Shown: positions 45,770-57,337, counted from the stretch's first letter. The stretch is 64,000 nt of DNA from Globodera rostochiensis (GCA_018350325.1 JAEVLN010000023.1:373001-437000), one strand, 5' to 3'. Notes: generated from the letters alone by a model not told the origin. Translations and numbers: made by a program.

Positions 45770-46269
45770 TCATTTTTTGATGAATTTTTCTAACAATCAT
45801 AGGTAAAATTTCACAATTTTTCGGAATGATTATTGGATAATAAGGTCATAATTTTCTGCAGAATTTTTAATCCTTGTTTTAAGACGTTTAACTCCAAATT
45901 CGTCCTCAAATATTTCCCATTTATCACATAATGAGTGAAGATTCTCATGCTGATACAGTTTAATAATCATGAATTTAGCGGCCGTTTCGAAATTTCCATT
46001 TTTAAGAAGTTTTAAAGTTTAATTTTCGTCCATGCTTCATTCATTTTCGAAACTTTTTTGTATATAAAAAACAATATATATGAAACAATTTTGATAACCT
46101 TATTCCAGTCACTGTATTTTTGGATATCGATTATTTTCTCTTTAAAGACAGGTTTCGTCATCATTTCAAGTATTGATTGTTCATTACATATAGGTTCAAT
46201 GATAATTTTCATATTACTGACCCATTCTTCCGGGTCTTCAGTTAACCAGTGAGAAGAGATTTTAACCAA
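45770..46269 (-). pseudogene. BEL pre-integrase and zinc segment
   Basis: The upstream frame shows SSHWLTEDPEEWVSNMK and SDWNKVIKIVSYILFFIYK, corresponding to the linker before the integrase. After a stop near 46012 a new frame carries LLKNGNFETAAKFMIIKLYQ and, after another shift near 45840, KIHQKMKHAGVQTTL with the histidines of the zinc motif. Confidence 0.65.
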
Positions 46270-46429
46270 AAATTTTAAAAATGCGGTAATTTTTGTAAGC
46301 TTTTTTAGGTGTAGGAAGGGGGGATTGCAAAAAAAATAACCATATTAGGTTTTCTGAGTGATGTGTTCTGTTTTTTGGACTATAAATCTGTAAAAAAGAG
46401 TAATTAAGTATTTAATTAAAGAATAAAAA

Positions 46430-46504
46430 GCGTGGTTCCACTCGGGCATTGAACCTTTGCTAAGGAAAATAAGAAACAAGAATTTAACCACTAAGCCACA
46501 AGAG
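46430..46504 (-). tRNA. tRNA-like relic (pseudo-tRNA or SINE head)
   Basis: The minus strand has an A box (TGGCTTAGTGGTTAA) and, about 30 bases later, a B-box-like GGTTCAATGCC. The acceptor and T stems do not pair properly, so this is not a working tRNA. It could be the head of a tRNA-derived SINE or a decayed gene next to the BEL fossil. Confidence 0.4.
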
Positions 46505-46617
46505 ATTTAAGGAAAGGAAAACATTTTGCAAATGATATTAATTTGCATTTTTTAAATATTTAAGCTCAGAATTCTGTAATGAATTTTCACCAAAAATGCC
46601 ATCTTTACCAGTGTAAA

Positions 46618-46672
46618 AAAGTCTCGGAAATCGAGACTAAATACGCGAGACTCGAGCCCGAGCCCGAGACCC
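46618..46672. repeat. CGAGAC/GAGCCCGAGACC low-complexity patch
   Basis: Built from CGAGACT, GAGCCCGAGCCCGAGACC and TCGGAAATCGAGAC. Similar words recur at 51672-51805. They resemble the subterminal arrays of the hAT element in style but with another motif, so I suspect transposon ends. Confidence 0.55.
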
Positions 46673-47209
46673 AAATTTTTTACATATTAATAATTATTAT
46701 ATATATTTTTAAATTATTTACAATCTTTATATCAAAGTATCAATACTTTTACTATATTTTTAAAACTTTACATATAAATTTGAAATAAGCTTTTTGATAC
46801 GAAAAACCTGCGCACCTTTTTATAAAAACTTCAAATAAATGTTTAAAAATAGATTTACAGCCAGAAAATCATTTTTAATTTTTCGGTTAAATTTTTCATA
46901 AAACGGAAAATTTTTCTATGTTTTCGATTTGCTCTAACCAGCAGGTGTTGCTGCGCCAGGTACAGAGTTATTTATAAGTATTATTTTAATTAATGAATGT
47001 AAATTTTTTAACTTTCAATTTTATAAATTTATTTTTTAAATCCTCCTTCAATCTCCAATTCGAATAAGGTGGTTATTTTCAAATACAGAAAATATTTATT
47101 ATTGAATATTTAAGTATGTTAAGACAAGTGTGGTTATCTTTAATTTTTAAATAATGTTATATTTTAAAAAAAAGTATTATGTTAAAGCCGCTGATGTAAT
47201 TTGTTTCAG

Positions 47210-47364
47210 GGATAATTAGCCAAGAAAGATGGCGCTCAGTTGGCCCACAGTATCCCAATACCTTTTCGCTAGAGGGCCCGATCGGCCTGTTTGATCATAA
47301 ATTATTAAATGCAACTAAATCAAAAATTAATGTAATCATTTTACAACTATATATTATATTTTAA
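47210..47364 (+). CDS. Exon with TTTGTTTCAG acceptor
   Basis: After a strong acceptor the frame reads IISQERWRSVGPQYPNTFSL then EGPIGLFDHKLLNATKS, and continues in AT-rich codons to TAA. The GC-rich part ends near 47290. No donor is clear; the reading after DHK may be intron. No family is recognised. Confidence 0.5.
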
Positions 47365-47373
47365 ATAATTTAT

Positions 47374-47460
47374 TAACAAGTGTCTTCCCGTACCGGCCAA
47401 AGTGATGCACGGGGGATCATTTACCCCCTTGGAAATTCTCCTTCTCGCTGCCTGAACCAA
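47374..47460. other. Exon-like island, strand unsure
   Basis: Plus: CLPVPAKVMHGGSFTPLEIL to a TGA. Minus: after a good TTTGGTTCAG acceptor, AARRRISKGVNDPPCITLAG then TGRH. The minus acceptor favours that strand. The bases downstream (47450-47530) weakly resemble 28602-28680. Confidence 0.35.
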
Positions 47461-47805
47461 ATTATACTATGCCTTTTAGGTCGCATAATCAATTTTAACA
47501 GAAATTGAATATTGCACATAGCCAGATCAAAGTTTCGTTTAATACATACTTATCCCGGCCTAAATTATTTTAACTAAAAATAAAAAAGAGTTTTTTGTCT
47601 TGCTATACGCACATCAATCAACAGAAACTCTGCATTTACAATATATTCTTAATTATGATGAAGTAATTACGATTTGAAATCATTGTTTTATTTGTTTATA
47701 TTTAATTATATTAACTATCTTTATTTAATTTAATAAGCATATTCCCTATAAATTATTTATTTTAAATTATAATTTATTCGTTTTATAACAATTACAAGTT
47801 TAGAT

Positions 47806-47865
47806 ATGGGTTGCGGCCCATTCATTAATTCCACCACTCGTGGCAACGCCAATAATGAGACGTGA
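47806..47865 (+). other. Exon-like island on +
   Basis: An ATG frame reads MGCGPFINSTTRGNANNET and stops at TGA. A second plus frame (AAHSLIPPLVATPIMRRERC) is open as well. No family is recognised. Confidence 0.25.
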
Positions 47866-48384
47866 ACGCTGCAAAAAATTAAAAATAAATAATTGTTAAT
47901 TTGACTGGAAAATGAATTACTGTTATTCAATATTTTACAATATTTTTCATTTCGAAATATTAGTTAATATCAATTTATATGTTGGTTTTATTCATTGTAA
48001 TTCACGTTTGTAAAGCTGGTCTTGATTTTGCCTGCTAGTATTCCTTGACAATTTTAGGTCTTGATTTGAAGTGGGTTTACATGACCTCTTTTGGGGCTGA
48101 TCTAACAACTTTTTTAATAAATCTAAAAATTTTCAAAATTATCGCGCGTTTATGTTTTAATTTATATTGAATAAAAAAGTGTTACCTTTTATGTTATAAA
48201 TTCTTTATAGACTTTTATAATAATTATATTTATTCATACGAATCTGGGAATCGTTCTTTAAAAAGATTTGTAACAAAACCTGATTAATAAGATTTGTATT
48301 TTGCGTATTGACGGTTTGAGAATTATTTATTTAAGTAATTAATTTGGCACTTTTCCATATTTTTACGATTTGCTGACGAATGAC

Positions 48385-48468
48385 TTAATTCTGGTGGTGG
48401 GGCCGTATGGTTATGAACATGCGCCACGACAAGCTCATGAACGCGTGCGCGTTGATTTTTTAATTTAG
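48385..48468 (+). CDS. GC-rich exon candidate
   Basis: The plus frame reads LILVVGPYGYEHAPRQAHER then VRVDFLI and TAG. The minus frame reads NAHAFMSLSWRMFITIRPHH. CpG-rich centre with sharp edges. No family is recognised. Confidence 0.32.
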   Translation, partial: LILVVGPYGYEHAPRQAHERVRVDFLI

Positions 48469-48469
48469 C

Positions 48470-50916
48470 TTCTTGTCGTAACATTAAAAATTCATCAGCT
48501 TTTGTCGTAACATTAAAAAATCATTATAAATACATAAAATTGCTGTATAAATAATATTATTTTTAGTTTTTCGCTCCTATTTTTTTTTGTTAAGTATTTT
48601 ATATATATTGAAAAAATTTCTTAAAATATAAGTTAACAATCATTTATATGTGAGTATTTTTTAAATTATAATGTCTTTTCATATATAAATATATTTTTGG
48701 GCTCATTAATTCTACTCCAATTGGTGTTTATAAATCATTTTATTTAAGTTAATGTGATTATTTTTAATAAATTTTTTATAAGCATGCAGGATTAAGATTT
48801 AAACGAGGCTAAATCTTCTTTCTGCAATGAAGATTTTCAGCTTTTATAGTGAAGGGGGCAAAATATTTCAAAAACATTAAAAAAAAAGCAAAAAATCAAA
48901 TGAATTGTCTGTGTTTATTGAAAGAAATGAAGCCATTGACTGAAACTAAAAAATGCTGTGCACCTTCCCCCCTCCCCCGCCCCTCCCGAAAAAATCGATG
49001 AATTGGTTTGTAATCAATCAGCCAATTTTGCACAAAAATCGCCTAAAATTAAATAAATTTCAAAATTGTCTGGCAGAATACCAATAAAAAAAGAATAATA
49101 TCAATTATATATAGAGTAACGCATTCAAAGTGGAAGCATATAATAAAGCGAAAATGATTGAAAAATGTCAAATTCCCTGAGGCAAATATTCCCTGTTACT
49201 CCTACAGTATACCAACAGGGGTTCCCAAAACGAAAAAATTTGTAGAATATACTATACTCTTATCCGGCATGGCTTTAATAATCATTTAAAATATTAATTG
49301 TTTACCGCGGACAATTCAAAAACTGATTCTCTGATGTGCATTGTACTTTTGCTGTAATGAATTAGTTTAATATTTTTTTTTGAATTTAAATATATCAAAT
49401 ATTGATAAATCAGTTATATTTAACACAATGTTTTCGATTTATTGCAGCTAAGAATACATGTTATGAAAATGATTCATGCATAAATTAAGTTTGGATTCTA
49501 TTCAAAATGCTGTGTTTATGTTAACTAATATTATTGTTCTTAATTAGTTTTTCTTTAAATTTTTATATATTTGTGTTCTTTATTATATGTTATTAATTGG
49601 TTTAACCATTGTATTTTTGATATAAATAAGCTTAGAACCTTTTAATTTTTTGCTCTCGGCCCAGTTCTGACAATTGTTCTTTATTACGTCATACACACTA
49701 CCAACCATGCTGTTAGAAGTCTAAACAAATTTATGCTTATATTTTAAAAATAATTTTCAATTTTATTTAAAATCTTTGATTAAATGTTGTGTTTCTTTAT
49801 TTATTAACAAAATTATAAAATAATTTCATATAATCTTGGATTTCATTAAAGGAATATTCTTTGATGCTAATAATGATTTTAAGACACATCAATTTTTGAT
49901 TATATATTTAATCATTGTTAAGGATCTTTTTTGGGAATAGGAAAATGGACATGGCCCTTGCTTTGCTTCTTTCAAAACTTCAAAATGACTTGAATTAATT
50001 GAAATTGGAGGATTTTATTAATAATTTTATTTCGTTTTAATGGAAGTTTCATTCAGCCCTTACTGCTTGCATTTTTGAATTATAATTACACAAAATTTAT
50101 CCCTGCTATTAATCTAATATTTGAATTGTGTGAATGGAGTTATCAATATTTTTAATTTTATTAGTATTTATAAACTTTAGTTTTAAAATAAATCTATTTT
50201 CCTATGAGAATTTTTGTATTAATCGGATGTGATTAGACAAATTATTTTTTAACATTATTAATAACAAATTTACTACAGAAATATAAAGTCTGTTGTCGTA
50301 TAAATATTGTTATTGAGCGCATTTTTTTTTGTTAATGTTTGAACCTTCTCGATTCTTCTAATTCCATTTATTTTTTTAAAAATTTAATGAAAGTCGTTAG
50401 TTTTTAATAGGAACACTAAATATTGGCAACGAGTGAACCGACGTTCGATCTTCACTTAATCTGAATAGTTATCTTTAAAAAAAACGGTTACTATTATTAT
50501 TAGAAATTAACTTAAAAAATATAACAAACAATTTCGCTTTTTACATTTTATTAAAAGGCATAACTTATAAATATATTGTGCTCTTTTTTAAAAATGTCTT
50601 TCAAAAAAAAATATCACTTAGTAATATAAATCCTTAGACATAATAAAATATATGCAATAAAATTTTTATTTACAATAAATATTTTAAATATGTTTAGGAG
50701 TATCCAAGAAATCTTATAATTAGCTATAATATAATAAGTTGAGATGTAGCGCCCAATTGTTGCAATTTTTAGTTTATTGTTTATTATTCAAAGTAACAAT
50801 TTGCAAAATTAAATTGTATAAAATCATAAATTTTTAATTGACGAACAAACGGTAACAAGCAATTAATGTTGGATAAACGGATAAAGCAATTAAAGTTGTA
50901 AATTTTAAATTATAAA
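48470..50916. other. AT-rich spacer
   Basis: A purine/pyrimidine-biased patch at 48960-49000 (CACCTTCCCCCCTCCCCCGC) and a small island at 50428-50460 (plus frame KYWQRVNRRSIFT) are the only departures. Confidence 0.45.
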
Positions 50917-51150
50917 TTACAATGTCATAAACAATAATAGGCCATGCCTCACACTTCTCTCAAAATTCAGGTGCCGTCCTGGTATCCAACCCAAAAAAGA
51001 ACTGGTTGCATTTATGAATTTAATTTTAATATTTGCTAATTTTTCATGAATAATCTGCATGTAATATAAAGTTTTTTTATATGTTGAAAAACCGAAACTG
51101 GTGCATTCCTGCCCACCCAAATACGTCCAGCGCTCATAAAATATTTTGCA
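50917..51150 (-). CDS. Two adjacent islands on -, one frame
   Basis: The upstream part (about 51085-51135) reads YERWTYLGGQECTSFGFSTY with GC-rich third positions; the downstream part, after TTGGATACCAG, reads RHLNFERSVRHGLLLF. They lie in one open frame of about 75 codons, separated by an AT-rich stretch that may be an intron. No family is recognised. Confidence 0.38.
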   Translation of the reverse strand, partial: CKIFYERWTYLGGQECTSFGFSTYKKTLYYMQIIHEKLANIKIKFINATSSFLGWIPGRHLNFERSVRHGLLLFMTL

Positions 51151-51342
51151 TAAATTTTATTTGGCATTTCAACTTTAAAATGCGTAGTAAGTACATCAAA
51201 AAATAAAGCCAAAATAATACAATTAAGTAAATAACAAATTCTGTAGCTGTGTATTTTTTTAAAATTTGTTTAAAAGATTTTAATACCTCAATTGTCGTTG
51301 TAATTCAAAAATTGCGTTTAGATGTTTAATATATTCTTTTAG

Positions 51343-51458
51343 GTTTTAAAGCAAGCAAAAGTACACTCGACAAAGCACCCAAAAACACATCGGTAGTTAA
51401 CATCAGTCATATTTGTCCTGCTTTTTTATTAGTCAGATATATTGCCAGTTTGAAATAA
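51343..51458 (+). CDS. Exon after ATTCTTTTAG acceptor
   Basis: The frame reads FKASKSTLDKAPKNTSVVNI then SHICPAFLLVRYIASLK and TAA. ACATCG|GTAGTT at 51393 could be a donor ending it after KNTS. No family is recognised. Confidence 0.45.
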
Positions 51459-51671
51459 TTAAATTATTAATGAATTTTCTATTTCGTAATTTACAAATTT
51501 AGAGTTTTTCAATATTTATGTTTTTATGTAGCAGTATGTTTAATTTATAATTGAACAACCATAAAACGCGCGCGCCATAATGTTTTATTTTTAATTCCTT
51601 TATAACCGGTGGGGAATTGAAACTTTGCATATTTGAATTAAATTTTGAAAATTTAAATTGTGTAATAAAGT

Positions 51672-51805
51672 AGAGCCCGGAATTTTGAAGAGATCGAGAC
51701 CGAGATCGAGATTTGGGGATGGGCCGAGACCTAGATTTTCGAGATAAAAAATCTCGAAATTCCGAGAGTCTAGATCTTGGACCATTTTTTGGGCCGAGAT
51801 CTCGA
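51672..51805. repeat. CGAGATC/GAGACC low-complexity patch
   Basis: Includes GATCGAGACCGAGATCGAG, GGGCCGAGACC and an inverted pair TCGAGATAAAAAATCTCGA that can fold back. It shares words with 46618-46672. The minus frame through it (DLDSRNFEIFYLENLGLG) is repeat-derived. Confidence 0.6.
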
Positions 51806-51856
51806 CTGAAATAAACAATAAGAAAAAAGGTTACGTTATTATAAATAAGTTTTTAA

Positions 51857-52006
51857 ATTACTTCAAATAAATATAAATCTTGCGCCATTCCATGTTTTGC
51901 GACGAGTCAAATGTTAATCGCAAAGAGACGTTTAATAAATAAAACAGATAGGCTGGGTGCTGCCACCGAACGACCTTTTGATCGACCGTTTGGTCAAATT
52001 CATTGA
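51857..52006 (+). CDS. Exon candidate
   Basis: The frame includes CAIPCFATSQMLIAKRRLIN then KTDRLGAATERPFDRPFGQI and stops at TGA. The minus strand is also open near the end. No family is recognised. Confidence 0.32.
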   Translation: MTSNKYKSCAIPCFATSQMLIAKRRLINKTDRLGAATERPFDRPFGQIH

Positions 52007-52581
52007 ATAATTAGTATCCCCGATAATGTTAAAAAAATGTCACATAAATCCTTCTTGTATGATAAAAAATAAAGGCATGCTGTTTATGATTTATTTTTAC
52101 ATTTTTCATCAATGTTGATGAATTTCAATAGTATATTTTATTGCGAATTAATTCTGAATCCATAAATTTTAATTAATATTATTTCAAATTTTTTTATTTT
52201 TCGAGCTTCTTCAAAGTTTTGTTTGTGTTCCACATTTATAATTTAAACACTTGTTATGTGGTTTTTGTCAAAAATATAGACTTTATTATTGTTTTACAGT
52301 TTATTAACAATTTTAAACAGACCAATTATAAAGTTTTTTAAAATAAAAGAAATGGATATACTGATCGTAATTTGATTGGTTTCAAAATAAGAATTTTTGT
52401 GATGGTAATTCTCGTCGAGTACGAGACTAACAACAATATTTAACCAACACCAAATTAATTTCAATAATATGCCAATTAAATCAATATGTATAAAAATTAA
52501 AATCATGAAATAAAACGAAAGCAAATTTTAATATATTTAAAATTCTTCACAATTTGGATCATTAAAATTGGTTTAATGTAA

Positions 52582-52653
52582 AGCGGATCTCATCGTCGCG
52601 AAGCTAACAAAGAATCGACGAAAATGCATGGTGACGAGAGCACAATAAATTAG
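52582..52653 (+). CDS. Hydrophilic exon candidate
   Basis: The frame reads SGSHRREANKESTKMHGDES then TIN and TAG. The island is sharply GC-rich from 52583 to 52640. No family is recognised. Confidence 0.3.
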   Translation, partial: SGSHRREANKESTKMHGDESTIN

Positions 52654-52875
52654 ATATAATCAGTTAAAGCAATACATAACCACGCATAAATTAATTTAAA
52701 AAGTGAATATAAAAAATGGGTTAACACAAAAAAAAACTATTAATAAATAATGTGCGTGAAATCATTTAGAAGCATTATTATTATTGAAATAAAATAATTA
52801 CAATGTTAAAGAAAAATGTGTTACCAAAGTTTGAATATCTAAAAAATCAATTAAAAAATTATTATAAATATAAAA

Positions 52876-52965
52876 GCGGTTGAACGCCCGCCCTTTCGGC
52901 GCCCCGTACAGTTTGCATTAAAGGAACATGTACTATCATTATTTTGGAACAACTATAAGATATAA
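52876..52965 (+). CDS. Exon candidate
   Basis: The frame reads AVERPPFRRPVQFALKEHVL then SLFWNNYKI and TAA. The GC-rich start (CGCCCGCCCTTTCGGCGCC) stands out. No acceptor is evident. Confidence 0.33.
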   Translation, partial: AVERPPFRRPVQFALKEHVLSLFWNNYKI

Positions 52966-53072
52966 TTTAATAAATATATGCAATTATCCAATCAAAAATT
53001 ACCTATCATAAAAAGGTAAGAAAACCAAAAATTTTGCATGTAATTAATTATGAAATTTGAAGACCGTTATAA

Positions 53073-53165
53073 TTGAAATGCCGAACTAGAAGATCTAAAC
53101 AGGTTACCATGAGACAGGCCATTGATACTAAAACTAGTAATTGCACAAGTGTATATTATAATATA
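53073..53165 (+). other. Exon-like island on +
   Basis: The frame reads LKCRTRRSKQVTMRQAIDTK then TSNCTSVYYN before AT-rich codons. No splice signals stand out. Confidence 0.25.
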
Positions 53166-53745
53166 AACATTCAATATAATCTAAAAAAAACAAAATAATC
53201 AAGCATAAAAACTTTAAAATATTGTTTATCAGTTTGTTCAGCAAAAAAAATTTTGGTCGAAATATTTGGCAAAAGAATGAGAGCGTCAAGTCAATTTTTA
53301 GGTATATTAAACATTAAACAGAAAAATTTAAAAAAACCAAAAAATACACCTTGTCAATTCTAAGAAGAAACTCAAACTTAGCATAAAAGAAAATAACCTT
53401 TTTTTAGAAATAAAAATTTCTACATTAATTGCAACTCCAAATAATTTAAAGCTAAAAACTTTAAAATGTGATCAAAATTAGTGTATGCAAGAAGTTGAAA
53501 AACTTCATTACAGAAAATGATACTATTTAATAAAGTGGGAAATTTTAAATCGTGATTACCTGCTTAAAATGCAAAGCTTAATTGTTTTCCAATATTGGCC
53601 GAAAAATGTTGATAAAAAATGGAAAAATCTCCATTTTGTCATCTACGTGTTTAAAGCGAAATATTGCATTAAACATTTAAAAAATATCCGCGGTTAAATA
53701 AAAAATAATTACAACAGACAAAGCATAACGGCTTCTTTTGAATAG

Positions 53746-53856
53746 CATTTCATAAAGAAAAGAACGACGTTGCTAGTGCCCAACAAATGTTGGGATTGCT
53801 ATGAGGCCTGCGAGAAGTCACCGAACTCCGAGGGGTATTATTGTTTGCTTATATAA
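53746..53856 (+). CDS. Cysteine-rich exon, C-x2-C-x3-C-x10-C
   Basis: The frame reads HFIKKRTTLLVPNKCWDCYE then ACEKSPNSEGYYCLLI and TAA. Four cysteines in the pattern C-x2-C-x3-C-x10-C with NSEGYYC at the end look like an extracellular disulfide-rich module. GTTGCTAG at 53775 could be the acceptor. The exact family is not clear. Confidence 0.45.
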   Translation, partial: HFIKKRTTLLVPNKCWDCYEACEKSPNSEGYYCLLI

Positions 53857-54412
53857 ATAAAACGAAATATTTAACCGAAATCGAAATGCAATTATTTACT
53901 TGATTGGTTATTCAAATACAAAAGATTAAAATATATCACTCTTGAAAAATAAGATCATGTTGATATGATTATATAAATATTAAAAAGTGTCATAAAATAT
54001 AAACATCGACATATATTATTGGCCAAAAAAACGGAATAACTCAAAATAGCAAAATTTGTTAATAATTTTTAGATTTTTTACTTACTTATAAATTTTTTAA
54101 AGTTACATTTGCAAAACTATATCTAAATCAAAGTCTTTCAAGATAGATTAAGATGTGTGCTATATTTTTCCACACTGGCAATATTTTTGAGCAAATCGGG
54201 ATCATATGCATTTTTGAATCTTTTTTTTAATAAGGTTTTCATTTATTTCAAATAGGTTTAAATTATTATTGTTTTTTGTCCTTTTTTTTAATTAAACGCA
54301 GTTGTTATTTTAATTTAACTTTATAAATTTACAAATTAAAGAACTTTTGTTCACAGCATAAAAAGTTAACCAATAGATTTTTTTAAAATAAATTTATTAA
54401 ATTTTTTGTTAT

Positions 54413-54475
54413 TCTGAATTGCGACGCTAAGTTTTATAAACATAGGCACTAATACGACATCCGGTCGATAATATG
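54413..54475 (-). CDS. Exon-like island on -
   Basis: The minus frame reads PYYRPDVVLVPMFIKLSVAI then QNNK. It is hydrophobic in the middle. No family can be assigned and no splice signal is clear. Confidence 0.28.
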
Positions 54476-54845
54476 GGATAAAATTTGCATAATTTATTTG
54501 CATTAAGATTTAATATTTTAAACTATTAATTTATTATTTATTCAGTAATTAATTTAAATTACAAATTTATTATTTTGAAAGCTTCTTTTCATCATAAATA
54601 AGATTTAAATTTTAAGTTGGCATATAGGCTTTTTGTCTAAGCTTTTAAAATTTTATACATTTCAAGTATTTACACAAACTTATACTATTCGGATTAAGCA
54701 TTTTTTTTAATTTAATTAAATAAGAAATTTTTTGTGGTGTCTTGAATTTTTTAAGTGTTGGCATTAACTTTAATAATCGGTTAGAGAAGATCATTGATAT
54801 GACCGATATGTTACGAGTTAATATTTAAAACTTTTTTATTTACAG

Positions 54846-54925
54846 GGTGTGAATTCAATTTTTATCAATTTAACCGGAGAAATAGTCGAAGTTTGATGCC
54901 ACATGTCTCGTTGCTTACTGTGTAA
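54846..54925 (+). CDS. Terminal exon with TTATTTACAG acceptor
   Basis: After a strong acceptor the frame CEFNFYQFNRRNSRSLMPHV then SLLTV ends at TAA. A second frame (GVNSIFINLTGEIVEV) ends earlier. No family is recognised. Confidence 0.45.
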
Positions 54926-55268
54926 CTTTTGCATTCAGGAACAATTGGTACAAGACCAGTTATGATGTTATACTGAATTTCAAATAAAATAAAAAGCTAA
55001 GAACCGTTCTTTATTTAAAGCTTTTTTTAGAAAATTTAAAATATAAAGAAATTGTATTTAATTAATTTATTCAAAAATATAAAATAAATGTTTAAAAAAG
55101 AAACATATAGCCGAATAGCAAACTTTTTAAAATTAAAACTTGCCATTTTAAAATCAGCAATTGTAATATTCTTATATACGCAGGATTAAAGAATTTTAAT
55201 ATATTTTTAAAATCTCAAGTAATATTTGAAGATGAGTTTAAACATTTTTTAAATTTTGTTTACCTATA

Positions 55269-55361
55269 TTAATTAACATATAATAATTGGTTGCGTTGCG
55301 TCTCTTTAAACTCCAGTCCATGTAATTCGGGCCTATATTGGAAAATATAGCCTTCCAGCAG
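55269..55361 (-). CDS. Terminal exon after CCGCTTCAG
   Basis: Exactly 30 codons and a TAA follow the acceptor: LLEGYIFQYRPELHGLEFKE then TQRNQLLYVN. Composition is strongly protein-like. No family is recognised. Upstream exons should lie at higher coordinates on the minus strand; none was identified. Confidence 0.5.
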   Translation of the reverse strand: MLEGYIFQYRPELHGLEFKETQRNQLLYVN

Positions 55362-55574
55362 CTGAAGCGGTTTAAATTTTTTTGTATTAATTTTAAGTTT
55401 TATTTGAATAATAAATTAATCTAATATGATAAATGCACTCATCTGGTTATACAACGATGGTTGATTCATTTTAAATTATTTGGAAACGAATATTTTTTAT
55501 CAGTTATCTATTGGTCGATTAGAATCGAGTCTTTAAAAAAATATAAAGTACTTTTTTGAATGTACTGTTTTCAG

Positions 55575-55628
55575 CTTGATGTACTTATTTGTATTGGTTT
55601 TGGGGGCTCAGAGGATTTTTCTTACTAA
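55575..55628 (+). CDS. Terminal exon with GTTTTCAG acceptor
   Basis: CTGTTTTCAG is followed by LDVLICIGFGGSEDFSY and TAA. The acceptor is textbook for nematodes. It is too short for family assignment. Confidence 0.42.
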   Translation, partial: LDVLICIGFGGSEDFSY

Positions 55629-55765
55629 TGAATATTTGTTGTAGCTTTTAATATTTTATACTTTAATTATGCGGGTCAATTACTTTAAACCAAAATAAAT
55701 ACAAACTATGTTTATTTTAAGATATAAAATCTTTCGAAGTTTATACTGTATTAAAATAATTCAGC

Positions 55766-55858
55766 ATGGCCGATCACCAAACAGCATTAGGGTCCTACCG
55801 AAAGAGGATAGATGGACGCGAATGCAAATGCCTGGAGATAAATATGAAACGTGAATAA
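55766..55858 (+). CDS. Exon after AATTCAG, two frames
   Basis: One frame starts at an ATG one base after the acceptor (MADHQTALGSYRKRIDGREC then KCLEINMKRE, TAA). Another reads HGRSPNSIRVLPKEDRWTRM then QMPGDKYET, TGA. Both end within a few bases of the drop in GC. Confidence 0.4.
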   Translation: MADHQTALGSYRKRIDGRECKCLEINMKRE

Positions 55859-56085
55859 CTTAAATATTCGAGTCATTTGAATTTATTATAATTCTCATTA
55901 AATATAAAATTACAATATAAAAAAACTTTCAACCAATGCAACGCTATCTATTTTTAAACTAAAAAATCTTTCTTTATTCGTCATTATATGAAAAACACAA
56001 ATTAATTTATAAAGCTAAAAAAAATATGAAGGAAAAATTTTTTCCTAAATACAAATAAATAAAATGTTTAAATAAAAATTACAAA

Positions 56086-56496
56086 ATGCTCTTTACAATT
56101 ACGCACAAAATCGACTGCGCTGATTATTCATTCGCTAAAGTTTCGTGTAAAAAGTACAACATTTTACGTGCTCGCAGTTATTTATTTATTTATTATTTGA
56201 ATGTTTTACAAACTCAATCAATTAAACTTAAAATTGAAAGAATTTTCCTTTTTTTAAATTTCTGTTTACCTATTTTATACTATTCACTAGAAAGATTGCT
56301 GGGCCTGCAGAATGATACGCGTTGCAAAGTTTCATTCCACATTATTATTATAGGTGTACGGGCCTCCGGGCTAATGTCGAATTGTATAAAATATTCCCTT
56401 TCCATGATACCCTTAAGATTTGTATTTATATATTTAATTATCTACTATTTCTATCGCATGTTTCATTTCTCTCTTTTATTTCAAATCATTGTTTAA
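56086..56496. other. 136-codon plus frame over two islands
   Basis: The plus frame is the longest in this part but is Leu/Ile/Tyr-rich with AT codons in the middle. The GC-raised part (56300-56420) also reads MEREYFIQFDISPEARTPII and WNETLQRVSFCRPSNLSSE on the minus strand, and RCTGLRANVELYKIFPFHDT in a second plus frame. I think the islands are exons and the long frame is partly chance. Confidence 0.35.
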
Positions 56497-56594
56497 TTTA
56501 TTACAGCACTTCATAATATATGCATTTGTTTTAAATTGAAATTAAATAATCGACGTCATCTCTTTGTTTAGTTATTGTGATGGATTTATTTAAC

Positions 56595-56680
56595 TGTATT
56601 TTGTATTGGGCGTACTATGCTCGTTCTTCGTCGTGATGATCGTTCGTGATTAGCGCTTACGCTCTCCTTCGAGATGAGCG
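56595..56680 (-). other. Exon-like island on -
   Basis: The minus frame reads SLISKESVSANHERSSRRRT then SIVRPIQNTVK and TAA. Ser/Arg-rich. No family is recognised. Confidence 0.28.
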
Positions 56681-57262
56681 AATATTTAATGCATATAATA
56701 ATATATATGCAAATTTATTGATTCAAAAAAAATTAAAGCTGGTTTTAACAATTATTTATTATAATAGGGTTTTCGTTAATAATGTATTAACAACACTTTA
56801 AATTTATTTATTTTGAATGAGAAAATGCACTTTACCTTTTAATTAAATTTACACGAATTTATTGTAAATCCAAAATTGAAGCATTTATTTTATAGTTTTT
56901 ACTTCAAGCTTATTGAATGTCAACATTTTTATAATTTAATTACTTGTTTTATTATAAAATATTTATATACTAATATTTAGGTGTATAAGTGTAATTAAAT
57001 AAAAATTTTCACATTTTTTCGTTGAAAAAAAACTAGATATGTTTAAATTAAATAGAATTAATTAAACTGTCTAAATGCGAGACTTCAAAAATTGAATTTA
57101 TTAATTTTTAATTTTGTTTATATTAAATTGAATTTTTAATTTTGTTTATATTAAATTGTTTTATTTATTAATTTAATTAAAACTGTTTAAGTTGAAGTCA
57201 AATTTATACTGGATCGTTTTTTATTTTTTGTCCATAAACAATAATAAATTTATACGCATACT

Positions 57263-57337
57263 AAAATTGTTCCAAGCCCCAAATCCGTAGCCCTTTATAA
57301 TCGAGGAAAAAGTTCCCAGCAATTATTGTTTAAATGA
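57263..57337 (+). other. Exon-like island on +
   Basis: The frame reads KIVPSPKSVALYNRGKSSQQ then LLFK and TGA. No acceptor is evident. Confidence 0.25.

Larger units (their letters stand above)
44175..46269 (-). mobile_element. BEL/Pao retroelement fossil
   Basis: On the minus strand the order is: pre-integrase segment, zinc-binding (H2C2-like) segment, integrase core, C-terminal DUF5641-like segment, envelope-like gene. This is the order of the 3' half of BEL/Pao elements. Gag, protease, reverse transcriptase and recognisable LTRs are missing. Frames are broken at several points (listed separately). Confidence 0.85.

Noticed and set aside
47806..47865. GPFINSTTRGNAN as a Fic loop
   Set aside because: It lacks the catalytic histidine and the spacing between PF and GN is wrong.
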